Assembly: GCF_030248535.1 (NCBI RefSeq) | Contig: NZ_JAHGAJ010000014.1 | Location: forward strand, 149,142-213,141 | Source: Vibrio sp. D404a | Lineage (GTDB): Bacteria; Pseudomonadota; Gammaproteobacteria; Enterobacterales; Vibrionaceae | Direction of reading: 5' to 3' | DNA: 64,000 nt | Notes under the pieces: generated by a model | Seen by the model: only the letters and a program-made list of their open reading frames with translations | Database searches by the model: none | Told to the model about the DNA's origin: nothing | Made by a program: the position numbers and the translations under genes | Shown here: positions 27,240-35,211 of the stretch, in pieces | How positions within the stretch are numbered: the first letter of the stretch is position 1 | Layout: each line of letters opens with the position of its first letter

Positions 27240-27276
27240 CCAATTATTGATAATGAAAACTATTATCAATAATTGG
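27240..27276. promoter_or_regulatory. 15-bp perfect palindrome containing a Fur box
   Basis: CCAATTATTGATAAT (27240-27254) and ATTATCAATAATTGG (27262-27276) are exact inverse complements around a seven-base centre. The core GATAATGAAAACTATTATC (27249-27267) matches 16 of 19 Fur consensus positions. It lies where the ribosome-binding site of the response regulator should be. Confidence 0.75.
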
Positions 27277-27385
27277 TACAGTGAATGCAATGTGTGTTAA
27301 ACCCCGTTTGTAACCAAATGCATCCAAACTGAATCTTACGTACAAATAAGCTAGCGTATAAACAGATCGAACGCTGTAAGCGAAA

Positions 27386-29080
27386 TCAGTGATTGACCCA
27401 GCAGACTGAAAACGGGATTTCTAACCGTTCGAACTCTTTAATCCAACGCCATTGATTGTCTTGCAGTTTATCTCCCGGTCCTTTGACTTCAATCCATTGA
27501 AAGCCATCGTCGTTGAACGCGATAAGATCAGGCATACCCGTTCGATAGAGCTTAAGATCTTTGAGTAACACCCTGAATAGTTCGATCAGCAGAGAAGTGG
27601 GGATATGGTCAATCGCTTGCAGCAGCAATTCTTTAGAGAAATAGCCCCATTGAACAAACGGATTCGCGACGCCTTGCTTGGCATCGAAGGTATCGAGGAG
27701 TATCCGAGCACCTTGTTGCTCAAGCGCGTCTAAGACCTGTGCGATCAAGTTTGCTCTTTTGCTAACAAAGTCATCGTGGTAGAGATCGAGAGGGCGGTAT
27801 TGGTATTGATTGATAAATGCGCATTCGACTTCAGCAAAGATCACATCCCAAAATGCCAACCCAAACAGCCCATTGAGAAACGTGTTTTCGCTGAAATAGC
27901 AATCCCATCCTTGCTCCTGCCTGTTAAGACGTACCGCTTCTTCAACACGTACTGTGCTGAGGTCTAATTCAAGGTGTTCATTTACGCAGCTCGGCTTCTT
28001 GGCTCTAGGTACTTTGTGACCTTGAAGTCTTTGTACTCGTTGTTCTAACTTTTGTGCCACTTCCAACTCTGCGATATCAAGCGGATGTTGAATGATATCA
28101 GTGACAACGTCACTCATTGTTTCAACTTGATTTAGCTTGTCATGAATACGTGCTTGTCGCTCACGACTTGGCGGCAGATGCGATTGACGGAAATAGTGAA
28201 GCGCTAACTCATACTCCTCAAGTCTTTCGAGATCTCTGGCAATCAAATTGATCAACCTTGAGCGGCGACGCACCAATGTAGGGTGCTCACTTTCCTTGGG
28301 CATACTTTCCAACAAAGCGGAGAGCTGCGAAGATGATTTGCTAGTGAGCTGATAGTAGTGCTGCTGAACCTCATGCAGAGCGAGTAACTCATCGACTTGT
28401 GCGCGATTTTGAAAGAAACGCGATTCAAGGGAAATACTGACAGGCTCAAAGATATTTAAACCTAAATCGCTTAGCACGAACTGACTAAGGTCTTGATGGG
28501 TATTACCAAAGAACAACACCAGCAACAGATCGATCAGATCAGGTTGCAGTAGTTCAACACAGACAAAAGGCAGTTGCTCAAAATCAGTGAACGGATCGTC
28601 AGAGAGTTTCTCTAGTAGTACGTCTTTGCGAGCGGATCGATGTGAGCTTAGCTCTGGAAAGGTCTGGATGACCTCTGGCTTAGTGAGCAGTTCGCTTGCT
28701 AGCTCGATGCAGGTTAGGCGAGGGTGCGTCTCTTGATGACAAAAGTTAGATGGATGATTAGAACTAGATTGATGACTAGCGCTTGATTTATTGGCAAAGC
28801 TAGAACGAATAAACCCCTGTTCAGTAAGACGTACTAACTGAAGATCAAAGTCTTCGATTTCTTGATAATTGAGCTTATCGCTACGAAACCAGTGCCCTTT
28901 GCGGCTAAACATTCTTACTAGCGCGCAACGCGAAGGCGAGGGTAAGGCAACAAATCGCGTCATCCACTCTCGCTCCTGCGGGGTGAGCAGGTCGGAATAC
29001 CACTGCTGAGCGTGGTCGATAAGACGCTGGAAGTTATCGAGGTAATAAGTGGGTGGTAGTACAGGTGTGGTGTCTAGCAA
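27386..29080 (-). CDS. VRR-NUC nuclease, FAN1-like
   Basis: The 564-residue protein ends in a VRR-NUC (PD-(D/E)xK) nuclease domain. Residues ~515-550 hold GMPDLIAFNDDGFQWIEVKG followed by PGDKLQDNQWRW, giving the catalytic Asp (PDL), Glu and Lys (IEVKG) and a trailing Gln. The N-terminal region (FQRLIDHAQQWYSDLLTPQE, a winged-helix-like segment with RKGHWFRSDKL) and the central helical repeats fit bacterial FAN1 homologues, structure-specific nucleases that unhook DNA crosslinks. The frame starts with TTG at 29080 with only a weak ribosome-binding site, so the exact start is uncertain. It is monocistronic. Confidence 0.85.
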   Translation of the reverse strand: MLDTTPVLPPTYYLDNFQRLIDHAQQWYSDLLTPQEREWMTRFVALPSPSRCALVRMFSRKGHWFRSDKLNYQEIEDFDLQLVRLTEQGFIRSSFANKSSASHQSSSNHPSNFCHQETHPRLTCIELASELLTKPEVIQTFPELSSHRSARKDVLLEKLSDDPFTDFEQLPFVCVELLQPDLIDLLLVLFFGNTHQDLSQFVLSDLGLNIFEPVSISLESRFFQNRAQVDELLALHEVQQHYYQLTSKSSSQLSALLESMPKESEHPTLVRRRSRLINLIARDLERLEEYELALHYFRQSHLPPSRERQARIHDKLNQVETMSDVVTDIIQHPLDIAELEVAQKLEQRVQRLQGHKVPRAKKPSCVNEHLELDLSTVRVEEAVRLNRQEQGWDCYFSENTFLNGLFGLAFWDVIFAEVECAFINQYQYRPLDLYHDDFVSKRANLIAQVLDALEQQGARILLDTFDAKQGVANPFVQWGYFSKELLLQAIDHIPTSLLIELFRVLLKDLKLYRTGMPDLIAFNDDGFQWIEVKGPGDKLQDNQWRWIKEFERLEIPFSVCWVNH

Positions 29081-29157
29081 GTCTTTGTCTCATCAATCCG
29101 TTATCTGAAAAGGCTTACTTTTTATCTGTACCGCAACGCTTATGTAGGGCGCAGATA

Positions 29158-29195
29158 CAAAAAGAGCCTAACCCTAAGGTTAAGCTCTTTCTTTT
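29158..29195 (-). terminator. Terminator after OFA-family transporter
   Basis: AAGAGC-c-TAACC pairs with GGTTA-a-GCTCTT (one mismatch, loop CTAA) between about 29160 and 29188. The minus strand continues into T-rich sequence. It lies 22-59 bases beyond the stop codon. Confidence 0.65.
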
Positions 29196-29216
29196 CAAAT
29201 TCAATCTTTTATCAGA

Positions 29217-30452
29217 TTAAGCTTGAGATGCTTTTAGCTCAGCAACTTTCGCTTCAGACATTGGCTTAGTGATGATTGCTAGAACAATACATACTGCCAT
29301 CATTGCTGCAGAGATAGTGTAAGCAAGACCATAGCTGTCGCCGTTAGTCATCGAGTAACCAACAACCGCTGTACCGATTGCACCACCGATACCCCATGCT
29401 GTGTAAAGCACGCCGTAGTTAGTACCGTAGTTCTTAAGACCGTAGAACTCAGCAGTAAGCGTTGGGAATACTGCTAGTAGAGTACCGTAACCAACCGCTG
29501 CTACAGCAGTACCGATGATTAGCGTGAACTCAGTGTTAAACGTAGCGAATAGAGCCATGTTTGCGCCTTGCAGGATGAACGCAAGTAGAAGAGTACGAAC
29601 GCCACCGATTTTGTCAGCAAGCATACCAGCAGCAACACGACCGCCTGAGTTAAATACAGCAAGGATAGAAGCAAGGTAAACCGCGTTTGGTAGGTTTGCT
29701 TGTGCGCTTGCGATACTTGTGATGTTACCGATGATCATTAGACCAACAGAAGCTGCGAATGCGTACATGATCCATAGAGAGTAGAACTGAGGTGTTTTCA
29801 GCATTACTTTCCAAGATAGGTCTTCGCTCTTCTTCACTGTTTTAGGTGCTTGGCCAGCTTTTACTTTTGGTTCAGCTGGAGAGTAACCCGCAGGTGGGTT
29901 GTTGATTGTTGCTGCTAGAGGTACTGCAATCGCTAGTACACCTGCACCAAGAATCTTGAAGCTTGTTTGGATGCCCATGCTCTCGATAAGAGCAGCAGTA
30001 ACAGGAGCAAGGTAGATAGCCGCTAGACCGAAGCCTGCTGCGATTAGACCGTTAACCATGCCTTTCTTAGAAGGGTGGAACCACTTCATTGCAGAAGGAG
30101 ACAGACAAGCGTAACCGAAGCCGATACCTGCACCAGCAACAACACCGAACGTGATGTTTAGCATTAGTGGAGATGTCGCGAAACCAGATGCGATCATACC
30201 AAGGCCAGTCAGAGCAGTACCAAGGATAAGGATCTTACGTGGACCCATGCGGTCTTGCAGGATACCAGCAACTAGAAGACAGATAGAGAATGTGATTGTT
30301 GCAGTCGCGTATGGTGCTGATGCTTCAGCTGCAGACCATCCTTCACCTTGTAGGGCTTTGTTAAATACACTCCAAGCATACAGGATGCCAAGACAAAGGT
30401 TGATACAGAAGCCTGCTAGCAGGATACGTGTAGCTTTATCAATCTTGCTCAT
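29217..30452 (-). CDS. OFA-family MFS transporter (oxalate/formate or lactate type)
   Basis: A 12-helix major facilitator protein of ~411 residues. FCINLCLGILYAWSVFNKAL at the start and GILQDRMGPRKILILG (the MFS loop 2-3 motif, G-x-x-x-D-R-x-G-x-R-K) place it in the OFA (oxalate:formate antiporter) group, whose bacterial members often move short monocarboxylates such as L-lactate. The substrate is unproven. ATG 30452 (MSKIDKATR) is preferred to ATG 30473 because ACGAGAA precedes it at a usable distance and the first seven residues of the longer form look like leader sequence. Confidence 0.82.
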   Translation of the reverse strand: MSKIDKATRILLAGFCINLCLGILYAWSVFNKALQGEGWSAAEASAPYATATITFSICLLVAGILQDRMGPRKILILGTALTGLGMIASGFATSPLMLNITFGVVAGAGIGFGYACLSPSAMKWFHPSKKGMVNGLIAAGFGLAAIYLAPVTAALIESMGIQTSFKILGAGVLAIAVPLAATINNPPAGYSPAEPKVKAGQAPKTVKKSEDLSWKVMLKTPQFYSLWIMYAFAASVGLMIIGNITSIASAQANLPNAVYLASILAVFNSGGRVAAGMLADKIGGVRTLLLAFILQGANMALFATFNTEFTLIIGTAVAAVGYGTLLAVFPTLTAEFYGLKNYGTNYGVLYTAWGIGGAIGTAVVGYSMTNGDSYGLAYTISAAMMAVCIVLAIITKPMSEAKVAELKASQA

Positions 30453-31046
30453 TTTTATTCTCGTTTCTGTCATCCATTGAGCGGGTAACTCAAAAGAAAA
30501 CGGGTTATTGTGATGGTTTATTCAAAATTAGTTTGCGTTTATCAACAGATAACGCAAAAGAGCGCGGATTATAACCAATAAAAATGTGATTGGAATCTCT
30601 TTTTCCATTTTTATCAAAATAAAACTTGAGTTGTTAAAGAACTGTTTTTTGTTGGTTTTCTAGTTGTTGTGATTACCCTTCATTTTTGTACGATCTGCTT
30701 ATTCAACCTTCACTATTCATGCTCTTAACCTAAGCCTCTCCGTCATTGCCCCTACAAAGCGTGCGGCCATCACATCATTGCAATTAATTTTAAATTATTT
30801 CGAAGGTTAATTTTGTGTAACAAAATAAATCAAATTGGTCCTAATTAGCCACAAGACCAGAGAGGGCTTAGTTTCTTGAAATTGCGTATGTTAAATGTAT
30901 GTTAACAGTGCCATTTGTGTTTCAGGCTGGTTACAATTTGCTCGTTTTTTGGGCTTGTTTTGTGCGGAAAAAGTGGGAAAATAGTCTGCAAACTGAGATT
31001 CCAAATTTGAAAGGATGCGTTTCTAGTCTATTACGAGGCGAGTATT
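30453..31046. other. Long divergent intergenic region
   Basis: About 590 bases between the OFA transporter and the membrane-protein gene at 31047. A direct repeat GTATGTTAA occurs at 30886-30894 and 30897-30905, with an 11-base period typical of OmpR-type sites. The region around 30540-30700 is AT-rich and should hold the transporter promoter. No convincing gene was found; a 67-codon forward frame at 30899-31102 is rejected. Confidence 0.35.
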
Positions 31047-31427
31047 ATGAAACTATTTTTAATTCTATTGATGTCGATTACTGGTGGTGTAGCAGCTGCT
31101 GATCATATTCATTCTTTCTTGTTCGGCTTCTACATTGCAGCACTTGCAGTGGGAAGTTGTTACTGGCTGGCATTTCGCAGCACGCGTTTCCCACAGCTAG
31201 CACTAGTACTGCTATTGTGCGGTTTCTTCGCGAAAATTGCGGTAACGGTTATCGGTGTATCTTGGGGTATTTCGAATGACATTATCCAGTCTCCGTTTAT
31301 CTTCTCGTTGTCTTACCTATTCTTCTTAGTGGTCGTGTCTTACGTATGGTTCTCTTACCGCGATAAGCTAACGCTAAAGAAACGTGAGAAGCAGATTGAA
31401 GAGTCTCGCAAGCAAGCGGCAGCATAA
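31047..31427 (+). CDS. Conserved-looking small membrane protein of unknown function
   Basis: The 126-residue protein has about four hydrophobic segments: MKLFLILLMSITGGVAAADH; SFLFGFYIAALAVGSCYWLA; LALVLLLCGFFAKIAVTVIG; FIFSLSYLFFLVVVSYVWFS. A charged tail of ~25 residues (KLTLKKREKQIEESRKQAAA) follows and looks like a short cytoplasmic coiled coil. GAGGCGAG precedes the ATG at a good distance. I do not recognise the family. It is divergent from the OFA transporter and followed by a UUCG-loop terminator. Confidence 0.75.
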   Translation: MKLFLILLMSITGGVAAADHIHSFLFGFYIAALAVGSCYWLAFRSTRFPQLALVLLLCGFFAKIAVTVIGVSWGISNDIIQSPFIFSLSYLFFLVVVSYVWFSYRDKLTLKKREKQIEESRKQAAA

Positions 31428-31441
31428 ATCTAATTCTTGTT

Positions 31442-31468
31442 AAAAAGCCTTCTTCGGAAGGCTTTTTT
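31442..31468 (+). terminator. UUCG tetraloop terminator
   Basis: AAAAAGCCTTC (31442-31452), loop TTCG, GAAGGCTTTTT (31457-31467). A canonical strong intrinsic terminator 15 bases past the stop codon of the small membrane protein. Confidence 0.9.
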
Positions 31469-31504
31469 GATCCTGCCATCATTGAGCATGGCAGAAGATA
31501 AAAC

Positions 31505-31537
31505 AAACCCCAGTATGTCTCCATACTGGGGTTTTTG
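31505..31537. terminator. Second hairpin, terminator of yajD
   Basis: AAACCCCAGTATG (31505-31517) pairs perfectly with CATACTGGGGTTT (31522-31534) around TCTC. Its placement 44 bases beyond the yajD stop fits a leftward terminator, with a T-rich right exit giving a back-up for the plus-strand gene. Confidence 0.75.
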
Positions 31538-31577
31538 GTTTTTGGTTTATGGTGCTTGAGCTCTGATGAAAAGCGTT

Positions 31578-31922
31578 CTACTTCTTCATCATCTTCGCGA
31601 GATCAGCAAACGGGTTGTGTGTCGCGTGTTGGTGATCATCAAGCTGAGCTTTAGCATCGACACCGTAACGTTCGTGGTCCGTGTATTTTGAGTGCTCATG
31701 GTCGTGACAGTACAGGCACAGAAGCTCCCAGTTACTGCCATCTTCAGGGTTGTTGGTGTGGTCGTGGTCTACGTGGTGAACGGTGAGTTCACGAAGGTTT
31801 GAATAAACAAACTCACGCGCGCATTTACCACAAACCCAAGGGTAGAGCTTGAGTGCTTTTTCGCGGTAGCCACTCTCTTTGCGTGCATACGCTGCACTTG
31901 AACCATTGTAATCAGACGACAT
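31578..31922 (-). CDS. yajD: YajD-family HNH nuclease
   Basis: The 114-residue protein has one HNH domain. The zinc-binding pairs are CGKC (residues ~31-34) and CLYC (~69-72). The nuclease core LTVHHVDHDHTNNPEDGSNW holds the catalytic His, and the final His pair is in CHDHEH. Length and order match E. coli YajD, a predicted HNH endonuclease with no firmly established role. It is monocistronic and leftward. Confidence 0.88.
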   Translation of the reverse strand: MSSDYNGSSAAYARKESGYREKALKLYPWVCGKCAREFVYSNLRELTVHHVDHDHTNNPEDGSNWELLCLYCHDHEHSKYTDHERYGVDAKAQLDDHQHATHNPFADLAKMMKK

Positions 31923-32196
31923 TGCTTAATTCCTGTTTCTTATACTGAAGCGATGTTATCACAGCTTGTCGCAAGCGATAGGTGAGTGATAACGAAATCA
32001 CGACTCTATTGATTAAGATTTGAATGAAGTTTGATTAGGGACAGATTTTTGCCGTCAGCTACCCCTTAAATCGAGTTATGTCTTTCTGGAATAAGCCATG
32101 CTTAACAGTTTGAAAATAAATCGTATTGAGGGGTTTTAACCGAGAGTGTGTGACCTAATATCTGTGAGTGAGACCCAATATTAATAAGGAAATACT

Positions 32197-33057
32197 ATGT
32201 CAGAACAATACACTCCGCCGAAAGTTTGGGTTAACGATACCGACGGTGGAAATAAATGGGCAAACATCAACAGCCCTGAATCTGGCGCGAGGTTTGAACG
32301 TGAGCTGCCAGTTGGCGAACACGCTCTGCAACTTTACTCGCTAGGCACTCCGAACGGTCAAAAAGTTACGATTATGCTTGAAGAGCTGTTGGCACAAGGT
32401 GTGAAAGAAGCCGAGTATGACGCATACTTGATCAACATCGGTGAGTCTGATCAATTCTCTTCTGGTTTTGTTGGTGTTAACCCGAATTCAAAGATCCCAG
32501 CGCTGCTTGATAAATCAGGCGACGAAGCGGTGAATGTATTCGAGTCGGCTTCAATCCTGATGCACCTTGCTGAGAAGTTCGGTCACTTCCTACCAAAAGA
32601 GGGCGTAGCACGCACTCAAGCGATCAACTGGCTGTTCTGGGCACAAGGCTCAGCACCGTTCTTAGGTGGTGGTTTTGGTCACTTCTATGCGTACGCAGAC
32701 GAGAAGCAAGAGTACCCAATTAACCGATTTGCGATGGAAGCAAAACGTCAACTGGATGTACTTGATAAACAGTTAGCCAACAACGAGTTTGTTTCTGGTG
32801 ATGAACTGACAATTGCTGATATCGCGATTTGGCCTTGGTACGGCAACTTAGTGCTGGGCAATCTTTACGATGCAGCAGAGTTCCTACAAGTGGAGTCGTA
32901 CACTAATGTTGTGCGTTGGGCTAAGCAACTAGAAGCGCGTGAAGGCTTCCAACGCGGTCGTATCATTAACCGCTCTTGGGGCGAAGCGTGGGAGCAACTT
33001 CCAGAGCGTCACTCAGCGGCAGATATCGACCAAGTTCTAAAGCTGAAACCAGAATAG
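32197..33057 (+). CDS. yghU: Glutathione-dependent disulfide-bond oxidoreductase YghU
   Basis: The 286-residue glutathione S-transferase-fold protein matches YghU/Nu-class GSTs, which reduce disulfides using two bound glutathiones. It begins YTPPKVWVNDTDGGNKWANI, then has the thioredoxin-like domain with LYSLGTPNGQKVTIMLEEL (~48-66), where a Thr/Asn replaces the usual catalytic Cys as in YghU. NPNSKIPAL supplies the cis-Pro, and ESASILMHLAEKFG the glutathione-binding Glu-Ser. The helical C-terminal domain follows. AAGGAAA precedes the ATG by six bases. Confidence 0.92.
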   Translation: MSEQYTPPKVWVNDTDGGNKWANINSPESGARFERELPVGEHALQLYSLGTPNGQKVTIMLEELLAQGVKEAEYDAYLINIGESDQFSSGFVGVNPNSKIPALLDKSGDEAVNVFESASILMHLAEKFGHFLPKEGVARTQAINWLFWAQGSAPFLGGGFGHFYAYADEKQEYPINRFAMEAKRQLDVLDKQLANNEFVSGDELTIADIAIWPWYGNLVLGNLYDAAEFLQVESYTNVVRWAKQLEAREGFQRGRIINRSWGEAWEQLPERHSAADIDQVLKLKPE

Positions 33058-33208
33058 ATACCTGAGTGAGCATGAGTTTCATTTGATCAAAACAAAGCTT
33101 ACTTCTGGTTAGGGCTTTCTGGTGAAAGTTATCTCGGCGGTAAGCTTCTTTGTTCAGTCACTGAAACTTATGTAAACTACCGCCATCATATTGTTTAAGG
33201 ATGGTTTT

Positions 33209-33532
33209 ATGTACCACGGTCATGTTTATTTCGCTTTACGTAACGCTGAACAAGCTGAAGCGCTTCGTCAGAAGATCATTACTGAGCGAAAAGATGTACT
33301 CCAAGTTTTCCCGTTGGTTCAACGTCTTGTAGGCCCACACAAAATGCCGATGTTCGAAATGCATTTTGCTGATAAAGATTCCGGTATTGTGGAATGGCTT
33401 GAGCAGGAGCGCGGCGATATGTCAGTGCTGATCCACCCAGTTACTGGCGGTGAAGAGACGCTAGATCACACTGAGCGCGCTATTTGGCTTGGCCGAGAGT
33501 TAGGTGTGTTTGAAGAGACGTTATCCAGCTAA
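33209..33532 (+). CDS. DOPA 4,5-dioxygenase-family protein
   Basis: A 107-residue protein with the family marks HGHVYF near the N-terminus and LIHPVTGGEETLDHTERAIW near the C-terminus. The His residues of these motifs are the probable iron ligands of the extradiol-type fold. Fungal members open the ring of DOPA. Bacterial members are small and their substrate is unknown, so only family membership is claimed. ATG 33209 is chosen over an upstream TTG because AAGGA (33197-33201) lies seven bases before it. Confidence 0.85.
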   Translation: MYHGHVYFALRNAEQAEALRQKIITERKDVLQVFPLVQRLVGPHKMPMFEMHFADKDSGIVEWLEQERGDMSVLIHPVTGGEETLDHTERAIWLGRELGVFEETLSS

Positions 33533-33561
33533 CACGCATGGCAATTCCGCGTTATAAACAC

Positions 33562-33597
33562 AAAATCCCGATGCTCATTGAGTGTCGGGGTTTTCTT
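33562..33597 (+). terminator. Terminator after DOPA-dioxygenase-family gene
   Basis: AAAATCCCGA (33562-33571) pairs with TCGGGGTTTT (33585-33594), with an inner CTC/GAG stem and a following T-run. Confidence 0.75.
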
Positions 33598-33669
33598 TTA
33601 TGTGTTCAGGGTTTGCTTTGGTGTATTTAGGGAGGCTAAGAGTACCTAGGGTTAATATCGATGTTGAAG

Positions 33670-33822
33670 CTAACTGCGCCAGCTATTACCCAACAGCAGA
33701 GACACAGCAACGGAAGCGCCCAATGCGATCAATATATTGGTCGTGTTTAATCCCCAAATCGCGACACAAACAGCAACAGTCACGATTGCCCATAATAAGG
33801 TTTCCAGTATCCAAGTGCCCAT
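33670..33822 (-). CDS. Small 50-residue membrane protein with regulated promoter
   Basis: ATG at 33822, stop TAG at 33670. AGAGGAG is a strong ribosome-binding site seven to eight bases upstream. The product starts MGTWILETLLWAIVTVAVCV and ends LLLGNSWRS, with two hydrophobic helices (~5-24 and ~28-45) joined by WGLNTTN. I know no family for it. The promoter has direct repeats TGGTTACC-aag-TGGTTACC followed ten bases later by TATGCT, the same plan as the operon 3.6 kb to the right that encodes a response regulator and kinase. Co-regulation, possibly as a small-protein partner of that kinase, is inferred. It lies 100 bases from the kinase stop codon. Confidence 0.7.
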   Translation of the reverse strand: MGTWILETLLWAIVTVAVCVAIWGLNTTNILIALGASVAVSLLLGNSWRS

Positions 33823-33852
33823 CTGTTGGCTCCTCTATCTTTGTATGGATGT

Positions 33853-33887
33853 AGCATACCGACATAAAGGTAACCACTTGGTAACCA
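33853..33887 (-). promoter_or_regulatory. Predicted promoter with 11-bp direct repeats (response-regulator box)
   Basis: On the minus strand TGGTTACCAAGTGGTTACC (33887-33869) is followed, after ten bases, by the -10-like TATGCT (33858-33853). The two octamers are identical and 11 bases apart, the helical spacing used by OmpR-type regulators overlapping a weak -35. Confidence 0.65.
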
Positions 33888-33921
33888 GCCTGAAGATTGG
33901 TTCTTGAGGCAAGTCTATTGT

Positions 33922-35211
33922 CTATTTAGTGAAGCGAACCGTGACAACAAAAGCGTCTTGTTGCTGTCTATGAGTCAACTGCCACCCTTGGCTATCACAG
34001 ACACGCTCAACCAACTCTAAACCTATGCCGAAAGAGGTATCGCGGCTACTGTCATCTGGCAAATTTGGGTCAGGATATGCATTGCTGATCTCAAATTCTT
34101 GCTCACTTAATCGCATTGTCACCTTACCTTGACCACCATGCTGAAACGCATTTCGCACAAGGTTGGTTAGTACAACTTCGACCAGCTCTTTGGGTTGATG
34201 GATCTCATCACAGCTAACCTGCGTTTCTAACTCTACTTGCTTTTGAGAGAGTAGGTATTGCTGACCATTCACAATCTGCTCTAACAACGGTTCAGTAGGG
34301 ATCGATTCATACTGGGTTTCAAGACTGCTGTTTCGGCTCATCCATAATAGGGTGATGACAAGGCTCTGCATGCTTTGAACAGAGCGCTGAATGCGGGCTA
34401 CCGCGCGTTGACCACTGTTGGGGATGTATTCAGCAAGGCGCTCTAACATGTCTCCGCTGGCAGAAATGGTGGTGATGGGAGTGCGCAACTCATGACTGGC
34501 GGCACGCAAGAAAAAGCGCTCACGATCATTGGCACTTCGCTCACCTTCAACACTACGAATCAGCTGTTCGGCTAAGGTTTGTATCTCCTTGTAGCGAAAC
34601 TTCTCAAGTTGGCTGACGTCATCGAGATCGAGCGTCTGTGACCAAGTGGATAGCGTCATAATTGGTTTAGTGAGGCGGTAAACTAATACGCGAATTGACA
34701 AGAATACCAATAACAGTAGGGCACCGATCACCAAAAAGGCCGAGTTAAATTGGTTAACAGATTCTGGTGGGCTTAACTCAAACAGTGCCAAGTAAAGCGC
34801 TTCATCATACTCAGAGACAATATAGAGGATCTGGTCGCTACCGGGCACGGGGTGTTTGGCTGCATACAGGTATTTCCCATAGCCTTGCTCGGTGTTGGAT
34901 GATAGATAGGCTTCATAGATCTCGTCGGCTTGAAAATCCTGCCAAGAGAATGCTAGCTGAAACTTAGTTGGGATTTGAGATGGTTTAAGGAATACCTGAA
35001 AGGTTGGGTTTTCACTACGAGGCGCTTCACCTGTCGCCAAGTAGTGTTGCTCTGCGGCTTTTAACTCATACAGGAAACCGTATTTCGCGCTCTCATTGAT
35101 GCCGATATGATAACTCTGAGAGACCATCAAACCGTAAGCCGCCGTGAGTAGTAGCAGAAGGCCAAACAGATAAAGGTAGATGTCTCTTTTGATGCTGACT
35201 CGTTTCATCAT
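33922..35211 (-). CDS. Sensor histidine kinase of the sterol-desaturase operon
   Basis: About 429 residues: membrane helix ~11-30, a periplasmic domain of ~120 residues, and a second helix ~155-178. A linker leads to HisKA with the phospho-His in RAASHELRTPITTISAS (~240). The ATPase domain has TNLVRNAFQHGGQGK and FGIGLELVERVC. An AGGAGG sequence sits only one base before ATG 35211 and four before ATG 35208, so the second Met may be the real start. The first overlaps the regulator stop as ATGA. It is the last gene of the operon formed with the three upstream genes. Confidence 0.87.
   Translation of the reverse strand: MMKRVSIKRDIYLYLFGLLLLLTAAYGLMVSQSYHIGINESAKYGFLYELKAAEQHYLATGEAPRSENPTFQVFLKPSQIPTKFQLAFSWQDFQADEIYEAYLSSNTEQGYGKYLYAAKHPVPGSDQILYIVSEYDEALYLALFELSPPESVNQFNSAFLVIGALLLLVFLSIRVLVYRLTKPIMTLSTWSQTLDLDDVSQLEKFRYKEIQTLAEQLIRSVEGERSANDRERFFLRAASHELRTPITTISASGDMLERLAEYIPNSGQRAVARIQRSVQSMQSLVITLLWMSRNSSLETQYESIPTEPLLEQIVNGQQYLLSQKQVELETQVSCDEIHQPKELVEVVLTNLVRNAFQHGGQGKVTMRLSEQEFEISNAYPDPNLPDDSSRDTSFGIGLELVERVCDSQGWQLTHRQQQDAFVVTVRFTK

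Noticed and set aside
33582..33877. Longer overlapping frames on both strands here (90 and 63 codons)
   Set aside because: They overlap the terminator at 33562-33597 and lack ribosome-binding sites. The 50-codon leftward frame at 33670-33822 has a strong site and membrane-protein composition.
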